Origin: Opitutia bacterium
GTDB taxonomy: Bacteria > Verrucomicrobiota > Verrucomicrobiia > Opitutales > Opitutaceae
Length of the DNA: 64,000 nt
Direction: 5' to 3'
NCBI GenBank assembly: GCA_016217545.1
Contig: JACRHT010000004.1
Span: 186,001-250,000 of the forward strand
Part shown: piece by piece, positions 26,639-35,600 of the stretch
Layout: every line of letters starts with the position of its first letter
How positions within the stretch are numbered: position 1 is the stretch's first letter
The notes under the pieces: model-generated
Told to the model about the DNA's origin: nothing
The model's input: the letters and a program-made list of their open reading frames with translations, nothing else
Database searches by the model: none
Translations under genes and position numbers: made by a program

Positions 26639-27811
26639 TCACTTCAGCATCCGCACGCGTCGGTGCTTTTGCGGGAATTGCAACGTCACGACCGTGCCGA
26701 CGCCTTCCTTGCTCTCGATGCCGACGTGACCGCCGTGATCGCGCAGGATGCGCTGCACGATCATGAGGCCGAGACCGTGGCCGCTCGGTTTCGTCGTGTG
26801 GTAAGGCGAAAAAAGTTTCGCCATGTCCGCCGCCTTGATGCCGCTGCCGGTGTCCGCGAAGGCCACGAAAACCGAGTCGTCGTCCGTGCGCACGCGCACG
26901 CTCAGCCGCCCGCCGGGCGACATCGCCTCCATCGCGTTCTTCACGAGATTGAAGAACACCTGCTTCAACTGGTCGCGATCCGCCATGATCACCGGCGTGC
27001 TCGCGGGCAACTCCCCGTCGACGCGGATGCCGCGATCGGCGAGTTCGCGCGACTGGAAGCGCAGCACGTCCTCGATCACCTCCACGAGATTGACGTCCGA
27101 GAGATCCGGCGGACGCGGCCGGATGGCCTCGAGGAAGTTCTTGATGATGCCGTCGAGCCGCGCGACCTCGTCCGAGCACACCCGCACCGACTCGGCAAGC
27201 GCGTCGCCGTCCTTCGTGCCGCGGAGTTTCTTCAGCCGCCGCTCGATCAATTGCAGGTGGATAGTGAGCGAGTTGAGCGGATTGCCGAGCTCGTGCGCCA
27301 CGCCGGCGGCGAGCAACAGGATCGACGAGACGCGCTCGTTCTCGATCAGCTCCTCGGTGGTCTTCTTCTCGCTCGTGATGTCGGTCAGGATGATCGCGTA
27401 GCGCATCCCACCGTTGGCGCCCTCGTGGAACGGCACGCGATAGAGCCGAACCACGCGTGGCTGCGGATAATTCAGTTCGAATTCGCGCGTGACGAGCGGC
27501 GAGCCGCTGCCCCCTGCGTCGTCCGCCTCTCCTCCGCCGAGCGAAGCGCGCAGTCCCGGCACCAACCGCCAAAGCGAGGCGCCCGTCGCGCCCTCCTTCA
27601 AGCCGATCAGCCGCATCGCCGCTTCGTTCGCGTAGTCGATTTCGCCATCGGCATCGATCACCAGCACGCCTTCCTGCAGCGTGTTGAACACCGACTCGAG
27701 CAGCGCGCGCTCACGCACGAGCCGCTGCACGAGATTCTGCAGGTTGGCCTGGTCGAGTTGATCGAGCCGGCCGAGAACCTTGTCGAGGGAGCTGTGCTTC
27801 TTGCCTGCCAT
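26639..27811 (-). CDS. NtrB-like PAS histidine kinase (soluble)
   Basis: 390 aa, no membrane segment. The N-terminal coiled helix (about 1-35) is followed by a PAS domain (about 36-150, TLQEGVLVIDADGEIDYANE), a HisKA domain with His173 in GVAHELGNPLNSL and a HATPase domain (NLVKNAMEAM, FADTGSGI, GHGLGLMIVQRIL). This is the NtrB/AtoS layout, whose partners are sigma-54 response regulators. The only such regulator in the window is at 19904-21274, so pairing is plausible but not shown. It is followed by nothing on its strand; upstream lies rnhB, separated by an 84-nt gap that contains a repeat. Confidence 0.9.
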   Translation of the reverse strand: MAGKKHSSLDKVLGRLDQLDQANLQNLVQRLVRERALLESVFNTLQEGVLVIDADGEIDYANEAAMRLIGLKEGATGASLWRLVPGLRASLGGGEADDAGGSGSPLVTREFELNYPQPRVVRLYRVPFHEGANGGMRYAIILTDITSEKKTTEELIENERVSSILLLAAGVAHELGNPLNSLTIHLQLIERRLKKLRGTKDGDALAESVRVCSDEVARLDGIIKNFLEAIRPRPPDLSDVNLVEVIEDVLRFQSRELADRGIRVDGELPASTPVIMADRDQLKQVFFNLVKNAMEAMSPGGRLSVRVRTDDDSVFVAFADTGSGIKAADMAKLFSPYHTTKPSGHGLGLMIVQRILRDHGGHVGIESKEGVGTVVTLQFPQKHRRVRMLK

Positions 27812-27855
27812 GCGGACGCGTTCGCTAATCAGCACGCCCCGGCGCGGGGCGTCAA

Positions 27856-27900
27856 GGTAGGGCGCGGACTCCCGGCGGCGAAGGGACTCGCCGCCCTACC
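27856..27900. repeat. Inverted repeat over the rnhB stop codon (family B)
   Basis: GGTAGGGCG (27856-27864) and CGCCCTACC (27892-27900) are perfect inverted arms. The right arm supplies the TAG stop of rnhB (27896-27898). Longer relatives occur at 32478, 51539 and 55439. Confidence 0.7.
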
Positions 27901-28681
27901 CTTTGTCCTCCACCGCCTCCTCGCCGAAGAAAGTCAGCTGCCCTTCCAGGTCGCGCGGCTGCGCGAAGAGCTTGCGGAGGAAGCTGTCGCGGTGCGCGAC
28001 GCAGCGTCCGAGCTTCAGCACCGCCTCGCGATGCTCCTCCGTGCCGTAGCCCTTGTGCTGCGCGAAGCCGTAGGCGTCGTGCACCTTGTCGAGCTCGTCC
28101 ATCATCCGATCGCGCGTCACCTTCGCGATGATCGACGCCATCGCGATGCACAGCGAACGCGCATCTCCGTTCACGAGCCCCTCGTGCGGATACGGGAAAT
28201 GCCGCAGCGGCAGGCCGTCGACGAGCACCTTGCACGAGACTGTCGGCTGAAACGCCGCGCGCTCCGCTTCGCTCGCGAAAAGATCCGGCTCCGTCTTCCG
28301 CTCGAACGCCATCGGCGGATAAATCTGCTCGAGTGCGCGGCGCATCGCGAGCTTCGTGGCGCCGAGGATGTTCAGCGTCTCGATCTCCGCGACGCTCGCC
28401 ACGCCGAACGTCGCGTGGATTTGCCCGGCGCGAGCCAGTTCGTCGAACTCCGTCCAAAGCTCCGCGCGTTCCTCCGCGCTGAGCTGCTTCGAGTCGTTCA
28501 CGCGCCCGCTCTTCGCGACGGCCCATTTCCCCTCGAGAAATTCCCGCGACACCAGCACCGCGCCGGCCACGACCGGGCCCGCCAGCGCGCCGCGCCCGGC
28601 TTCGTCGACGCCGATCAGCCCCTCGAAGCCGTAAATCTGCTTGAGGTCGAACGCGCGGAGTTGTCGGCGTTTCACCGCCAT
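27896..28681 (-). CDS. rnhB: Ribonuclease HII
   Basis: 261 aa, slightly longer than E. coli RNase HII (about 200). It removes RNA from RNA-DNA hybrids, including single ribonucleotides. The active-site start GVDEAGRGALAGPVVAGAVL is intact, and SKQLS, DGLPLRHFPY and ASIIAKVTRDRMMDEL provide the other conserved residues. The last residues run into a family-B repeat that provides the stop. On the same strand, 112 nt upstream, lies rnhC with a perfect 23-bp inverted repeat between them. Confidence 0.95.
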   Translation of the reverse strand: MAVKRRQLRAFDLKQIYGFEGLIGVDEAGRGALAGPVVAGAVLVSREFLEGKWAVAKSGRVNDSKQLSAEERAELWTEFDELARAGQIHATFGVASVAEIETLNILGATKLAMRRALEQIYPPMAFERKTEPDLFASEAERAAFQPTVSCKVLVDGLPLRHFPYPHEGLVNGDARSLCIAMASIIAKVTRDRMMDELDKVHDAYGFAQHKGYGTEEHREAVLKLGRCVAHRDSFLRKLFAQPRDLEGQLTFFGEEAVEDKG

Positions 28682-28690
28682 GGCTTTCCC

Positions 28691-28748
28691 GTGGGAGCGA
28701 GCTTGCTCGCGACGGCGGCGCGTGGGTCGCGAGCAAGCTCGCTCCCAC
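28691..28748. repeat. Perfect 23-bp inverted repeat between rnhC and rnhB (family D)
   Basis: The arms 28691-28713 and 28726-28748 are exact reverse complements with a 12-nt spacer. The left arm starts GTGGGAGCGAGCTTGCTCGC. It closely resembles the GTGGGAGC-type REP element known from Pseudomonas. It could form a very strong hairpin in the rnhC-rnhB transcript. Confidence 0.9.
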
Positions 28749-28793
28749 AGTCTCGTCCGTTTCGTTCGGATTGGGAAAACATCGCCGCTCGCA

Positions 28794-29804
28794 TCACCGG
28801 CGCCACTCCGTCTTCTCCTTCGGCTCCTTCAGCGGCAGCTCGTCGAGCTTGCCCGCGGCGGAGACGACCTCGTAGCTCGTGCGGAAGTGCAGCTTGGCGA
28901 ACCGCGGCAGCGTCCGCGCGCCCAGCCGCTCCACGATCGCCGCGGCCTGCGCCTTGGCCTGCGCGCCGGCGCCGAATTGCAATTTCTCGCCGAACTCGCG
29001 CGCCAAGTCCCGCATCTGCCGCACGAACTCCGCGCGAGCCACGACCGACGCCGCAGCCACCACCGGGTCCGACTCGGCCTTGGTGCGCATCTCGAGGTTG
29101 AAGCGCTCGAGTCCACGCTTCTTCAGCTCGCGCTGCACGAGCGGTTCCTTGGAAAACTGGTCGAGCAGGCCGCGCGGCACCCATTTTTTCTGCAACGCCG
29201 CCTCGAGCGCCCGCGCGTGCTGCCACGCGAGCAGGCGGTTCAGGTTCGCGGCGGGCTTCAGCATGAGCTCGTTGTATTTCGCCATGCTGCAGTAGACCAC
29301 TTCCACGACCGCGCCCGGCGTGCCGCGGATGAGTTCGTCGAGCTTCAGGATTTGCGAATCCTCGATGCTCTTCGAGTCGCGCACGCCGGCGGCGCGCCAC
29401 GCTTCAATCTGCGGGCGCTCGGCGATGACGGTCGCGGCCACGACCGGCCCGAAGAGGTCGCCCTTGCCCGATTCGTCGAGGCCCGCGTGCGGCTCGAACC
29501 ACTCGGGGTGATGCACGTCGTCGTAGCCGAGTTGGGCGAGGCCGGTGACCTCGGCCTCGATCACGTTCTGCACGAAATCCTCCGTCTCCTTGCCCGCGAC
29601 GACGACCTTCCCGCTCGTGTAGGCCGTCACGTTGACCTTCGGGCCCTTGAACGCGAACCGCGCATACGGCACCTCGACCTCCTCCCAATACTTCTTCGCC
29701 ACGGCGGCGCGCAGTTTTTCCATCTGCGCATCGTCGAGCTTGATCGTGTAAGTGGTCAGCGCCTTCGGCTTTTCTTCCGCGGCGTCGTCGAACCGTTTCG
29801 GCAT
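28794..29804 (-). CDS. rnhC: Ribonuclease HIII
   Basis: 336 aa, typical of RNase HIII. The N-terminal DUF3378/TBP-like substrate-binding domain (about 15-90, TYTIKLDDAQMEKLRAAVAK) is followed by the type 2 RNase H core starting HAGLDESGKGDLFGPVVAA, where the GDESGKGD-like motif marks HIII rather than HII. DSKSIED and SDPVVAAASVVARAEF complete the active site. Few bacteria carry HII and HIII genes side by side. The start at 29804 lies at the edge of a repeat shared with the divergent mutY gene. Confidence 0.94.
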   Translation of the reverse strand: MPKRFDDAAEEKPKALTTYTIKLDDAQMEKLRAAVAKKYWEEVEVPYARFAFKGPKVNVTAYTSGKVVVAGKETEDFVQNVIEAEVTGLAQLGYDDVHHPEWFEPHAGLDESGKGDLFGPVVAATVIAERPQIEAWRAAGVRDSKSIEDSQILKLDELIRGTPGAVVEVVYCSMAKYNELMLKPAANLNRLLAWQHARALEAALQKKWVPRGLLDQFSKEPLVQRELKKRGLERFNLEMRTKAESDPVVAAASVVARAEFVRQMRDLAREFGEKLQFGAGAQAKAQAAAIVERLGARTLPRFAKLHFRTSYEVVSAAGKLDELPLKEPKEKTEWRR

Positions 29805-29813
29805 GGGAAAAGA

Positions 29814-29917
29814 GGGCCACAAAAGCCGCAAAAAGCGCAAAGGGAAAATGCCGTTTTGCGTCACGATATCCCTTCCCATTCCTCCGGCTTTTGTGCTTTC
29901 TGCGCCTTCTGTGGCCC
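29814..29917. repeat. Inverted repeat spanning the mutY start (family E-like)
   Basis: The left arm (29814-29848) contains GGGCCACAAAAGCCGCAAAA. The right arm (about 29871-29917) contains GGCTTTTGTGCTTTCTGC and CTTCTGTGGCCCC. The arms are imperfect complements. The mutY ATG at 29848 lies at the inner edge of the left arm, and the right arm is translated as the start of MutY. Confidence 0.7.
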
Positions 29918-30954
29918 CCAGCTCCGTTTCCGCGCAACTCATCGCTCGCCGCGCCGATTTCCAAGCCGCCCTCCACGGCTGGTATCGCGTCCACCAGCGC
30001 CGGCTGCCGTGGCGCGAAGCCCCGTCGCTCTACAAGACGGTCGTCTCGGAGTTCATGCTGCAACAGACGCAGGTCGCGACCGTGTTGCCCTACTTCGATC
30101 GGTGGCTGCGCGAGCTGCCGGATTTCGCCGCGCTGGCCGCCGCGCCGGAGACGAAGGTGATGAAACTCTGGGAAGGCCTCGGCTACTACTCGCGCGCGCG
30201 CAACCTCCACAAACTCGCGCAGGCCGTCGTCGCGAGGCCCACGCCGCCGCGCGCGCCCGCCGACTGGCGCGAGTTGCCGGGCATCGGTCCCTACACTTCC
30301 GCCGCGATCACGAGCATCGCATTCGGCGAACCCGCCGCGTGCGTCGACGGCAACGTCGTGCGCATCCTCGCCCGCCTCACCGGCGAGACGAAGCGCTTTG
30401 CCACGGGCGTCGACGCCGCGAAGCACTTCACGGCGCTCGCCGACGCGCTCATCGTCGGCGCGGATCCGGGCACGCACAACCAGGCGATGATGGAACTCGG
30501 CGCGACCGTCTGCTTCCGCGCCAAGCCGCTCTGCCTCACGTGCCCCGTCGCCGACTTCTGCGCCGCCCGTCGCGCGGGCAACCAGGACACGCTGCCGCGT
30601 TTCGCGCCGAAGCAGATCGAGCAGAAATCCGTGACGCGCATCTTCGTCCTCGATCGCGACCGCCTGCTCCTGCGCCGCGGCGGCGCCCAGGCGAAACGCC
30701 TCGCCGGCGTGCACGAGTTGCCGGAGGCACACGATCTCGGCATCAAACCCGACGCCGCCACTCTGCTCGCGACGAAGCGCCGCACGATCACGCGCTTTCA
30801 GATCACGGAGCAGATCCACGCCATCAAAGCCGACGCCTCGCTCCGCAAACGCATCGCCGCCGACGGCGCACTCGAGTGGGTCGCACGCAGCGAGCTCGAC
30901 CGCGTCACGCTTTCCGGTCCGCACAAGCGCTGGATCGCGGAGTTGCTCGGGTGA
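29848..30954 (+). CDS. mutY: A/G-specific adenine glycosylase
   Basis: 368 aa base-excision repair enzyme that removes A mispaired with 8-oxoG. The catalytic Glu lies in VVSEFMLQQTQV, the helix-hairpin-helix is LPGIGPYTSAAI and the catalytic Asp lies in CVDGNVVRIL. The 4Fe-4S cluster motif Cx6Cx2Cx5C is CFRAKPLCLTCPVADFC, and a NUDIX-like 8-oxoG recognition domain ends the protein. A good AAAGGGA lies before ATG 29848, but residues of about 8-24 are encoded by a repeat arm. GTG codons at 29893 or 29911 are possible true starts. It is divergent from rnhC. Confidence 0.94.
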   Translation: MPFCVTISLPIPPAFVLSAPSVAPSSVSAQLIARRADFQAALHGWYRVHQRRLPWREAPSLYKTVVSEFMLQQTQVATVLPYFDRWLRELPDFAALAAAPETKVMKLWEGLGYYSRARNLHKLAQAVVARPTPPRAPADWRELPGIGPYTSAAITSIAFGEPAACVDGNVVRILARLTGETKRFATGVDAAKHFTALADALIVGADPGTHNQAMMELGATVCFRAKPLCLTCPVADFCAARRAGNQDTLPRFAPKQIEQKSVTRIFVLDRDRLLLRRGGAQAKRLAGVHELPEAHDLGIKPDAATLLATKRRTITRFQITEQIHAIKADASLRKRIAADGALEWVARSELDRVTLSGPHKRWIAELLG

Positions 30955-30958
30955 CGCG

Positions 30959-31042
30959 AGGTGGAACGCGTTGACCGCAACGCGTTCGGGAATTTTCGCC
31001 CCGGACGCGCACAGAGCGCGTTGGGGTCAACGCGCTCCACCC
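30959..31042. repeat. Inverted repeat, GGTGGAACGCGTTGACC type (family C, copy 1)
   Basis: The left arm GGTGGAACGCGTTGACC and the right arm GGTCAACGCGCTCCACC enclose a variable centre, total about 84 bp. It lies between the convergent mutY and the TIM-barrel gene. A second copy with the same termini and another centre is at 50858-50943. Confidence 0.85.
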
Positions 31043-31104
31043 ACGGCGTTCGCCCACGCTCAGCGCGCCGAGACGACTTGCGCGGCCGGCCCAGCGATCC
31101 GGTC

Positions 31105-32058
31105 CTACCCGCCAAACCGATTCCGAATCAGCAGCTCCGCACGCTGCTTTGAGACGAGCACATCCTCGACGGTCAGACGCGGGCTGAATTCGAGCACGAG
31201 CGTGTGGTCGGGCCGCCAGAACTCGCTCACCATTGCGAAGTCGATCTTGCCCGAGCCGATCGCTTGATGATCGTGGCCGTCGTCGCTCACGTCATGCAAA
31301 TGGAAGCCGATGGCGCGCGGTGCGTTCTTCGTGAGGTGCTCGCGATGATTGATGACGCCGAGGCTCTCCTTGATGTGCGCGTGGCCGGTGTCGTGCCAGT
31401 AACCGGCAAGCAGTTCCGGCGGCAGCGACTCGACGTATTGCGCGTAATCGTCGTCGAGCGGCAGCTCCTCGAGCTTCTCGCGATTTTCGAGGGCCAGCGC
31501 CACGCCGTTCTTCGTCGCGTAGGGCAACAGCTCCGCGATGCTCGCGCGCGTGTTGTCCCAGAAAATCTGTTTTTGCGCCCGCAGCTTGCTCATAACGCCC
31601 GCGAGGAGTTTCTGATAGGCGGCGTCTTTCGTGACATCCTCGCCAGTATACGCCTCGACGTAGCGCTCGATCTTCCGCACGGGATTCAGCCAGAAGAACT
31701 CGAAATTGCCGAGGTGCAGCACGAGTTTCTTCGCGCCGACCTGCGCGGCGAACTCCACGGAGCGTTTGCTGTGGCGGAGCCACTGCTCGCGTTCGCGGCG
31801 GTCCTTCGCGCTCGGCACGTAGAGATTCGGCGCCGCGTGCGTGATGCCGGTCGGGAGCGGGCAGAAATTGTGGCACGAGGAAATCTTGATCACACCCTCC
31901 TCCACCGCGCGCAGGATGCCGGGCACAAGCGTGATCCGGACACCGTGGCTGAGCTCCGCCCACTCGAACCCGAGTGAGGCCATTTCCTTGAGCATCTCGT
32001 AGCCGTCCTGATGCCGCTGCGAGAGCCAGCAAGAGGACAGCGAAAGGATGGGCTTCAT
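31105..32058 (-). CDS. Sugar phosphate isomerase/epimerase-like TIM-barrel protein
   Basis: 317 aa xylose isomerase-like (AP endonuclease 2) TIM barrel. Metal-binding candidates follow the family order: KLVLHLGNFEFF, the Glu in GVALALENREKL, the Asp/His pair in GYWHDTGHAHI, HLHDVSDDGHDH and a Glu near the end (TLVLEFSPRL). There is no signal peptide. Members isomerise or epimerise sugars or act on inositols; the substrate is unknown. ATG 32058 (MKPILSL) starts the first strand. It is convergent with mutY and upstream of nothing on its strand. Confidence 0.85.
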   Translation of the reverse strand: MKPILSLSSCWLSQRHQDGYEMLKEMASLGFEWAELSHGVRITLVPGILRAVEEGVIKISSCHNFCPLPTGITHAAPNLYVPSAKDRREREQWLRHSKRSVEFAAQVGAKKLVLHLGNFEFFWLNPVRKIERYVEAYTGEDVTKDAAYQKLLAGVMSKLRAQKQIFWDNTRASIAELLPYATKNGVALALENREKLEELPLDDDYAQYVESLPPELLAGYWHDTGHAHIKESLGVINHREHLTKNAPRAIGFHLHDVSDDGHDHQAIGSGKIDFAMVSEFWRPDHTLVLEFSPRLTVEDVLVSKQRAELLIRNRFGG

Positions 32059-32134
32059 GAGTGAGCTATCACTAGGACAAGAGTTTGCGCCTGATGCAAG
32101 CAACGTGCTGCCGGCTGGACGCGGGCCATTCGGC

Positions 32135-32173
32135 CAATAAAAAACCGGCCACGCGCACTAGGCAGCGGCCGGT
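32135..32173 (-). terminator. Rho-independent terminator of rpsU
   Basis: AACCGGCC pairs with GGCCGGTT (about 32143-32150 with 32166-32173) around a loop and is followed on the minus strand by TTTTTTATT. It is 26 nt past the rpsU stop. Confidence 0.88.
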
Positions 32174-32198
32174 TCGGAAAACGGGAGCGACGCGGAAC

Positions 32199-32396
32199 TC
32201 AGTTGGCGTAGCGGGCGCGGAGCATCGCGGTGAAGGCCGCGACCTTATCCTTGCGGCGGCGCTTCTCGCACGGCTTTTCGTAGTAACGCTTCGCGCGCAC
32301 GTCTTTGATGATGTTCTCGCGGTCGAGCTTCTTCTTCATGCGGCGCAGCGCACGGTCGATCGGCTCGTTTTTGCGCATTTTGATCTCGATGGACAT
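32199..32396 (-). CDS. rpsU: 30S ribosomal protein S21
   Basis: 65 aa, highly basic. MRKNEPIDRALRRMKKKLDR and DVRAKRYYEKPCEKRRRK are the S21 signature, and S21 takes part in translation initiation near the 16S anti-Shine-Dalgarno region. It is monocistronic with a strong terminator. I see no clear Shine-Dalgarno before its ATG. Confidence 0.97.
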   Translation of the reverse strand: MSIEIKMRKNEPIDRALRRMKKKLDRENIIKDVRAKRYYEKPCEKRRRKDKVAAFTAMLRARYAN

Positions 32397-32477
32397 GGGA
32401 AAGGGAGTGGGTGGAAGGTGTCGAAAGGTCCAGAAAGAAGCCGGGGGCCTTCGAGCGCGTCAACAGCTATTTTTAAA

Positions 32478-32549
32478 GGTAGGGCGGGACCGCTGGGCCC
32501 GCCGTTCCGATGAACGTCCTGGCGGCGGGTCCAGCGGCTCCGCCCTACC
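32478..32549. repeat. Two-armed inverted repeat, GGTAGGGCGGGACCGC type (family B, copy 2)
   Basis: The left arm 32478-32503 starts GGTAGGGCGGGACCGCTGGG. The right arm 32524-32549 ends CGGCTCCGCCCTACC. It lies between divergent rpsU and dnaE and contains an ATG (32510) that stays open into dnaE but should not be its start. Confidence 0.85.
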
Positions 32550-32644
32550 CCACGTTCGCGGCAAACCCTTTCAATTCCACGAGTTTTCCACATCCCCATG
32601 AATCGCCTTGCGACACCCCACCCGCAGGCTTCCGATGCCTCCCC

Positions 32645-35600
32645 GTGGCCGCCGCAGACACCAATTTCATCCATCTTCACGTCCACACCGACTACAGCCT
32701 GCTCGACGGTGCCTGCCGCATCGACCGCCTAATGGGCCGCGCCAAAGCCCTCGGGATGACCGCCCTCGCGCTCACCGACCACGGCAACATGTATGGCGCG
32801 ATCGAGTTCTTCAACGCCGCCAAATCCAACGGCATCAAGCCGCTCATCGGCTGCGAAATCTACCTGACCGAAACGTCCGCGCTGGAAAAGACCGGCCGCT
32901 CCGAAGACGGCAAGAGCTACTACCACATGGGCCTGCTCGCGCGGAATCTGCAGGGCTACCAAAACCTCCTCAAACTCGTCTCCTACGCGCACCTCAAGGG
33001 CTTTTACTACAAGCCGCGCGCCGACATGGAGACGCTCGCGAAATACTCCGGCGGCCTCATCGGCTTCACCGGTTGCCTCGCCGCCATCGTGCCGCAGCAC
33101 CTGCTCCACGACCGCTACGAACAGGCGCGCCAAGCCTGCGGGCGCTTCGTCGAGATCTTCGGCCGCGAGAACTTCTTCGTCGAAATCCAGGACCACGGCA
33201 TCCCCGAGCAGCGCAAAATCATCCCCGGCCTGCTCAAGCTCGGCGAGGAGTTCGGCCTGAAGGTCATCTGCACAAACGACGTCCACTACGTGAACCACGA
33301 GGACGCCGGCCCGCACGACTCGCTCCTCTGCATCCAGACCGGCGCGAAAGTCGCCGAGACGGACCGCATGAAATTCGACGGCACGCAGTTCTACCTGAAG
33401 TCGCGCGCCGAGATGGAAAAAATCTTCGGCGAAGTCCCCGAATCCATCACCAACACCCAAGGCGTCGCCGAAATGTGCGACGTCGCGATCCCGTTCCCCA
33501 AAGGCTCCGAGCGCTACCCGAAATATCCGCTCCCGGTCGAAATCAGGGACCAGCTCACGCCCGGCGAATACCTCGAGCAGCTCTGTCACGAAGGCCTCAA
33601 GAAGCGCTACAACTTCGCCTACGACGACGTCGCCTCGCGCCCCGCCGTCGCCGAGCGCCTCGCAAAACTCACCAACCTTCCCGCCGGCCAGAAGCCCGTC
33701 GCGCCCGACTACAACGGCCTGCCGCTCGAAGAGGAACTCGTCGTGCGCCTCGCCTTCGAGCTCTCGATCATCCGCGTCACGGGTTTCATCGACTACTTCC
33801 TCGTCGTTTGGGATTTCATCCACTGGGCGAAAGAAAAGGCCATCCCCGTCGGCCCCGGCCGCGGCTCCGGCGCCGGCTGTCTCGTCGCCTACGTGCTCGG
33901 GATCACCAACCTCGACCCGATCCGCTTCAAGCTGCTCTTCGAGCGCTTCCTCAACCCCGAGCGCGTCTCGCCGCCGGACTTCGACATCGACTTCTGCATG
34001 CGCCGCCGCGGCGAAGTCATCGACTACGTCCGCCAGAAATACGGCAACGACTGCGTCGCCAACATCATCACCTACGGCACGCTCGGCGCGAAGATGGTCG
34101 TGCGCGACGTCTCGCGCGTCCACGATCTGCCCTTCGCCGAAGCCGACCGCCTCGCCAAGATGATCCCCGACGAGCTCAACATCGAGCTCAAGGCCGCCAT
34201 CGAAAAATCCGCCGAGCTCCGCACGGAATACGAAAAAAACCCCGTCGCGAAGAAGATCCTCGATCAAGGCCTCGTCCTCGAGGGCATGGTGCGCAACACC
34301 GGCAAGCACGCCGCCGGCATCATCATCACCGACAAGCCGCTCGACGAGTTCGTCCCGCTCACGCTCCAGGAAGGCGACGTGACGGTGCAATACGACATGA
34401 ACGCCGTCGGCAAACTCGGCCTGCTGAAGATGGACTTCCTCGGCCTGAAGACGCTGACCGTCATCGCCGACGCCGTCGCCAACGTCCGCCGCACCGCCAA
34501 TCCCACCTTCGACATCGAGACCATCCCGCTCGACGACCCGAAGACCTACGTGATGCTCAACGCCGGCAAGACCGTCGGCGTGTTCCAGCTCGAATCCGGC
34601 GGCATGCAGAACGCCTGCAAGCAGGTCGGCGTGACCGACATCAACGACATCAACGCCATCTGCGCCCTCTACCGCCCGGGCCCGATGCAGTTCATCCCCG
34701 ACTACGCGCGCGGCAAACGCGACCCGTCGACCGTCGCTTACCCGCACCAACTTCTCGAACAGTCGCTCAAGGAAACCTACGGCATCATCGTTTACCAAGA
34801 GCAGGTCATGGAGTGCGCGAAGATCATCGCCGGTTACACGCTCGGCGGCGCCGACATGCTCCGCCGCGCGATGGGCAAGAAGGACGCCGAAGCGATGGCG
34901 AAGGAGCGCATCAAGTTCGTCGAAGGCGCGAAGCGCGTGAACAACATCGGCGAAGCCAAAGCCAACGAAATCTTCGACCTGCTGAACAAGTTCGCGAACT
35001 ACGGCTTCAACAAATCGCACTCCGCGTCCTACGCGCTCGTCAGCTACCAGACGGCGTATCTCAAGGCGAACTACCCGGTCGAGTTCATGGCCGCCGTGCT
35101 GACCGCCGAACTCGGCAACGCGGAAAAAGTTTCCCACTTCATCGCCGAAGCCGAAGCGATGGGCATTCAGGTGCTGGGCCCGGACGTGAATGAATCGCGT
35201 GGAGATTTCACGCCGGTGGTGAAGAAAGCTGAGAGCTCAGAGTCTAGAGCTCAGAGCAAGAAAGACGGTTCGACACTCTCAGCTCTAGACTCTCAGCTCT
35301 CAGCTGCGAATGGCTCCGGAGGCGCCATTCGCTTCGGCCTCGCCGGCATCAAGGGCGTGGGCGAACTCGCCGCGGCCAAGATCATCGAGGAGCGCGAAGC
35401 CAACGGCCCGTTCGCGGACTTCGCCGACTTCGTTCGTCGCGTCGACGGCCGCGCGATCAACAAGCGCGTGCTCGAGCACCTCGTTAAGACCGGCGCGTTC
35501 GACTACAGCCACGCGCCGCGCAAGCCGCTCTTCGACGGCATCGACGCCGCCCTCGCCGGCGCCGCCGCGCACGCCCGCGACAAAGCCGCTGGCCAGCACA

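Noticed and set aside
29404-30924. Long minus-strand open frame opposite mutY
   Set aside because: Antisense of mutY running on into rnhC in another frame; no domain, biased composition.
32510-32644. ATG 32510 as the dnaE start
   Set aside because: It lies inside a family-B repeat, and the added 45 residues look repeat- or spacer-derived. GTG 32645 gives a normal PHP-domain start. Not excluded without N-terminal data.
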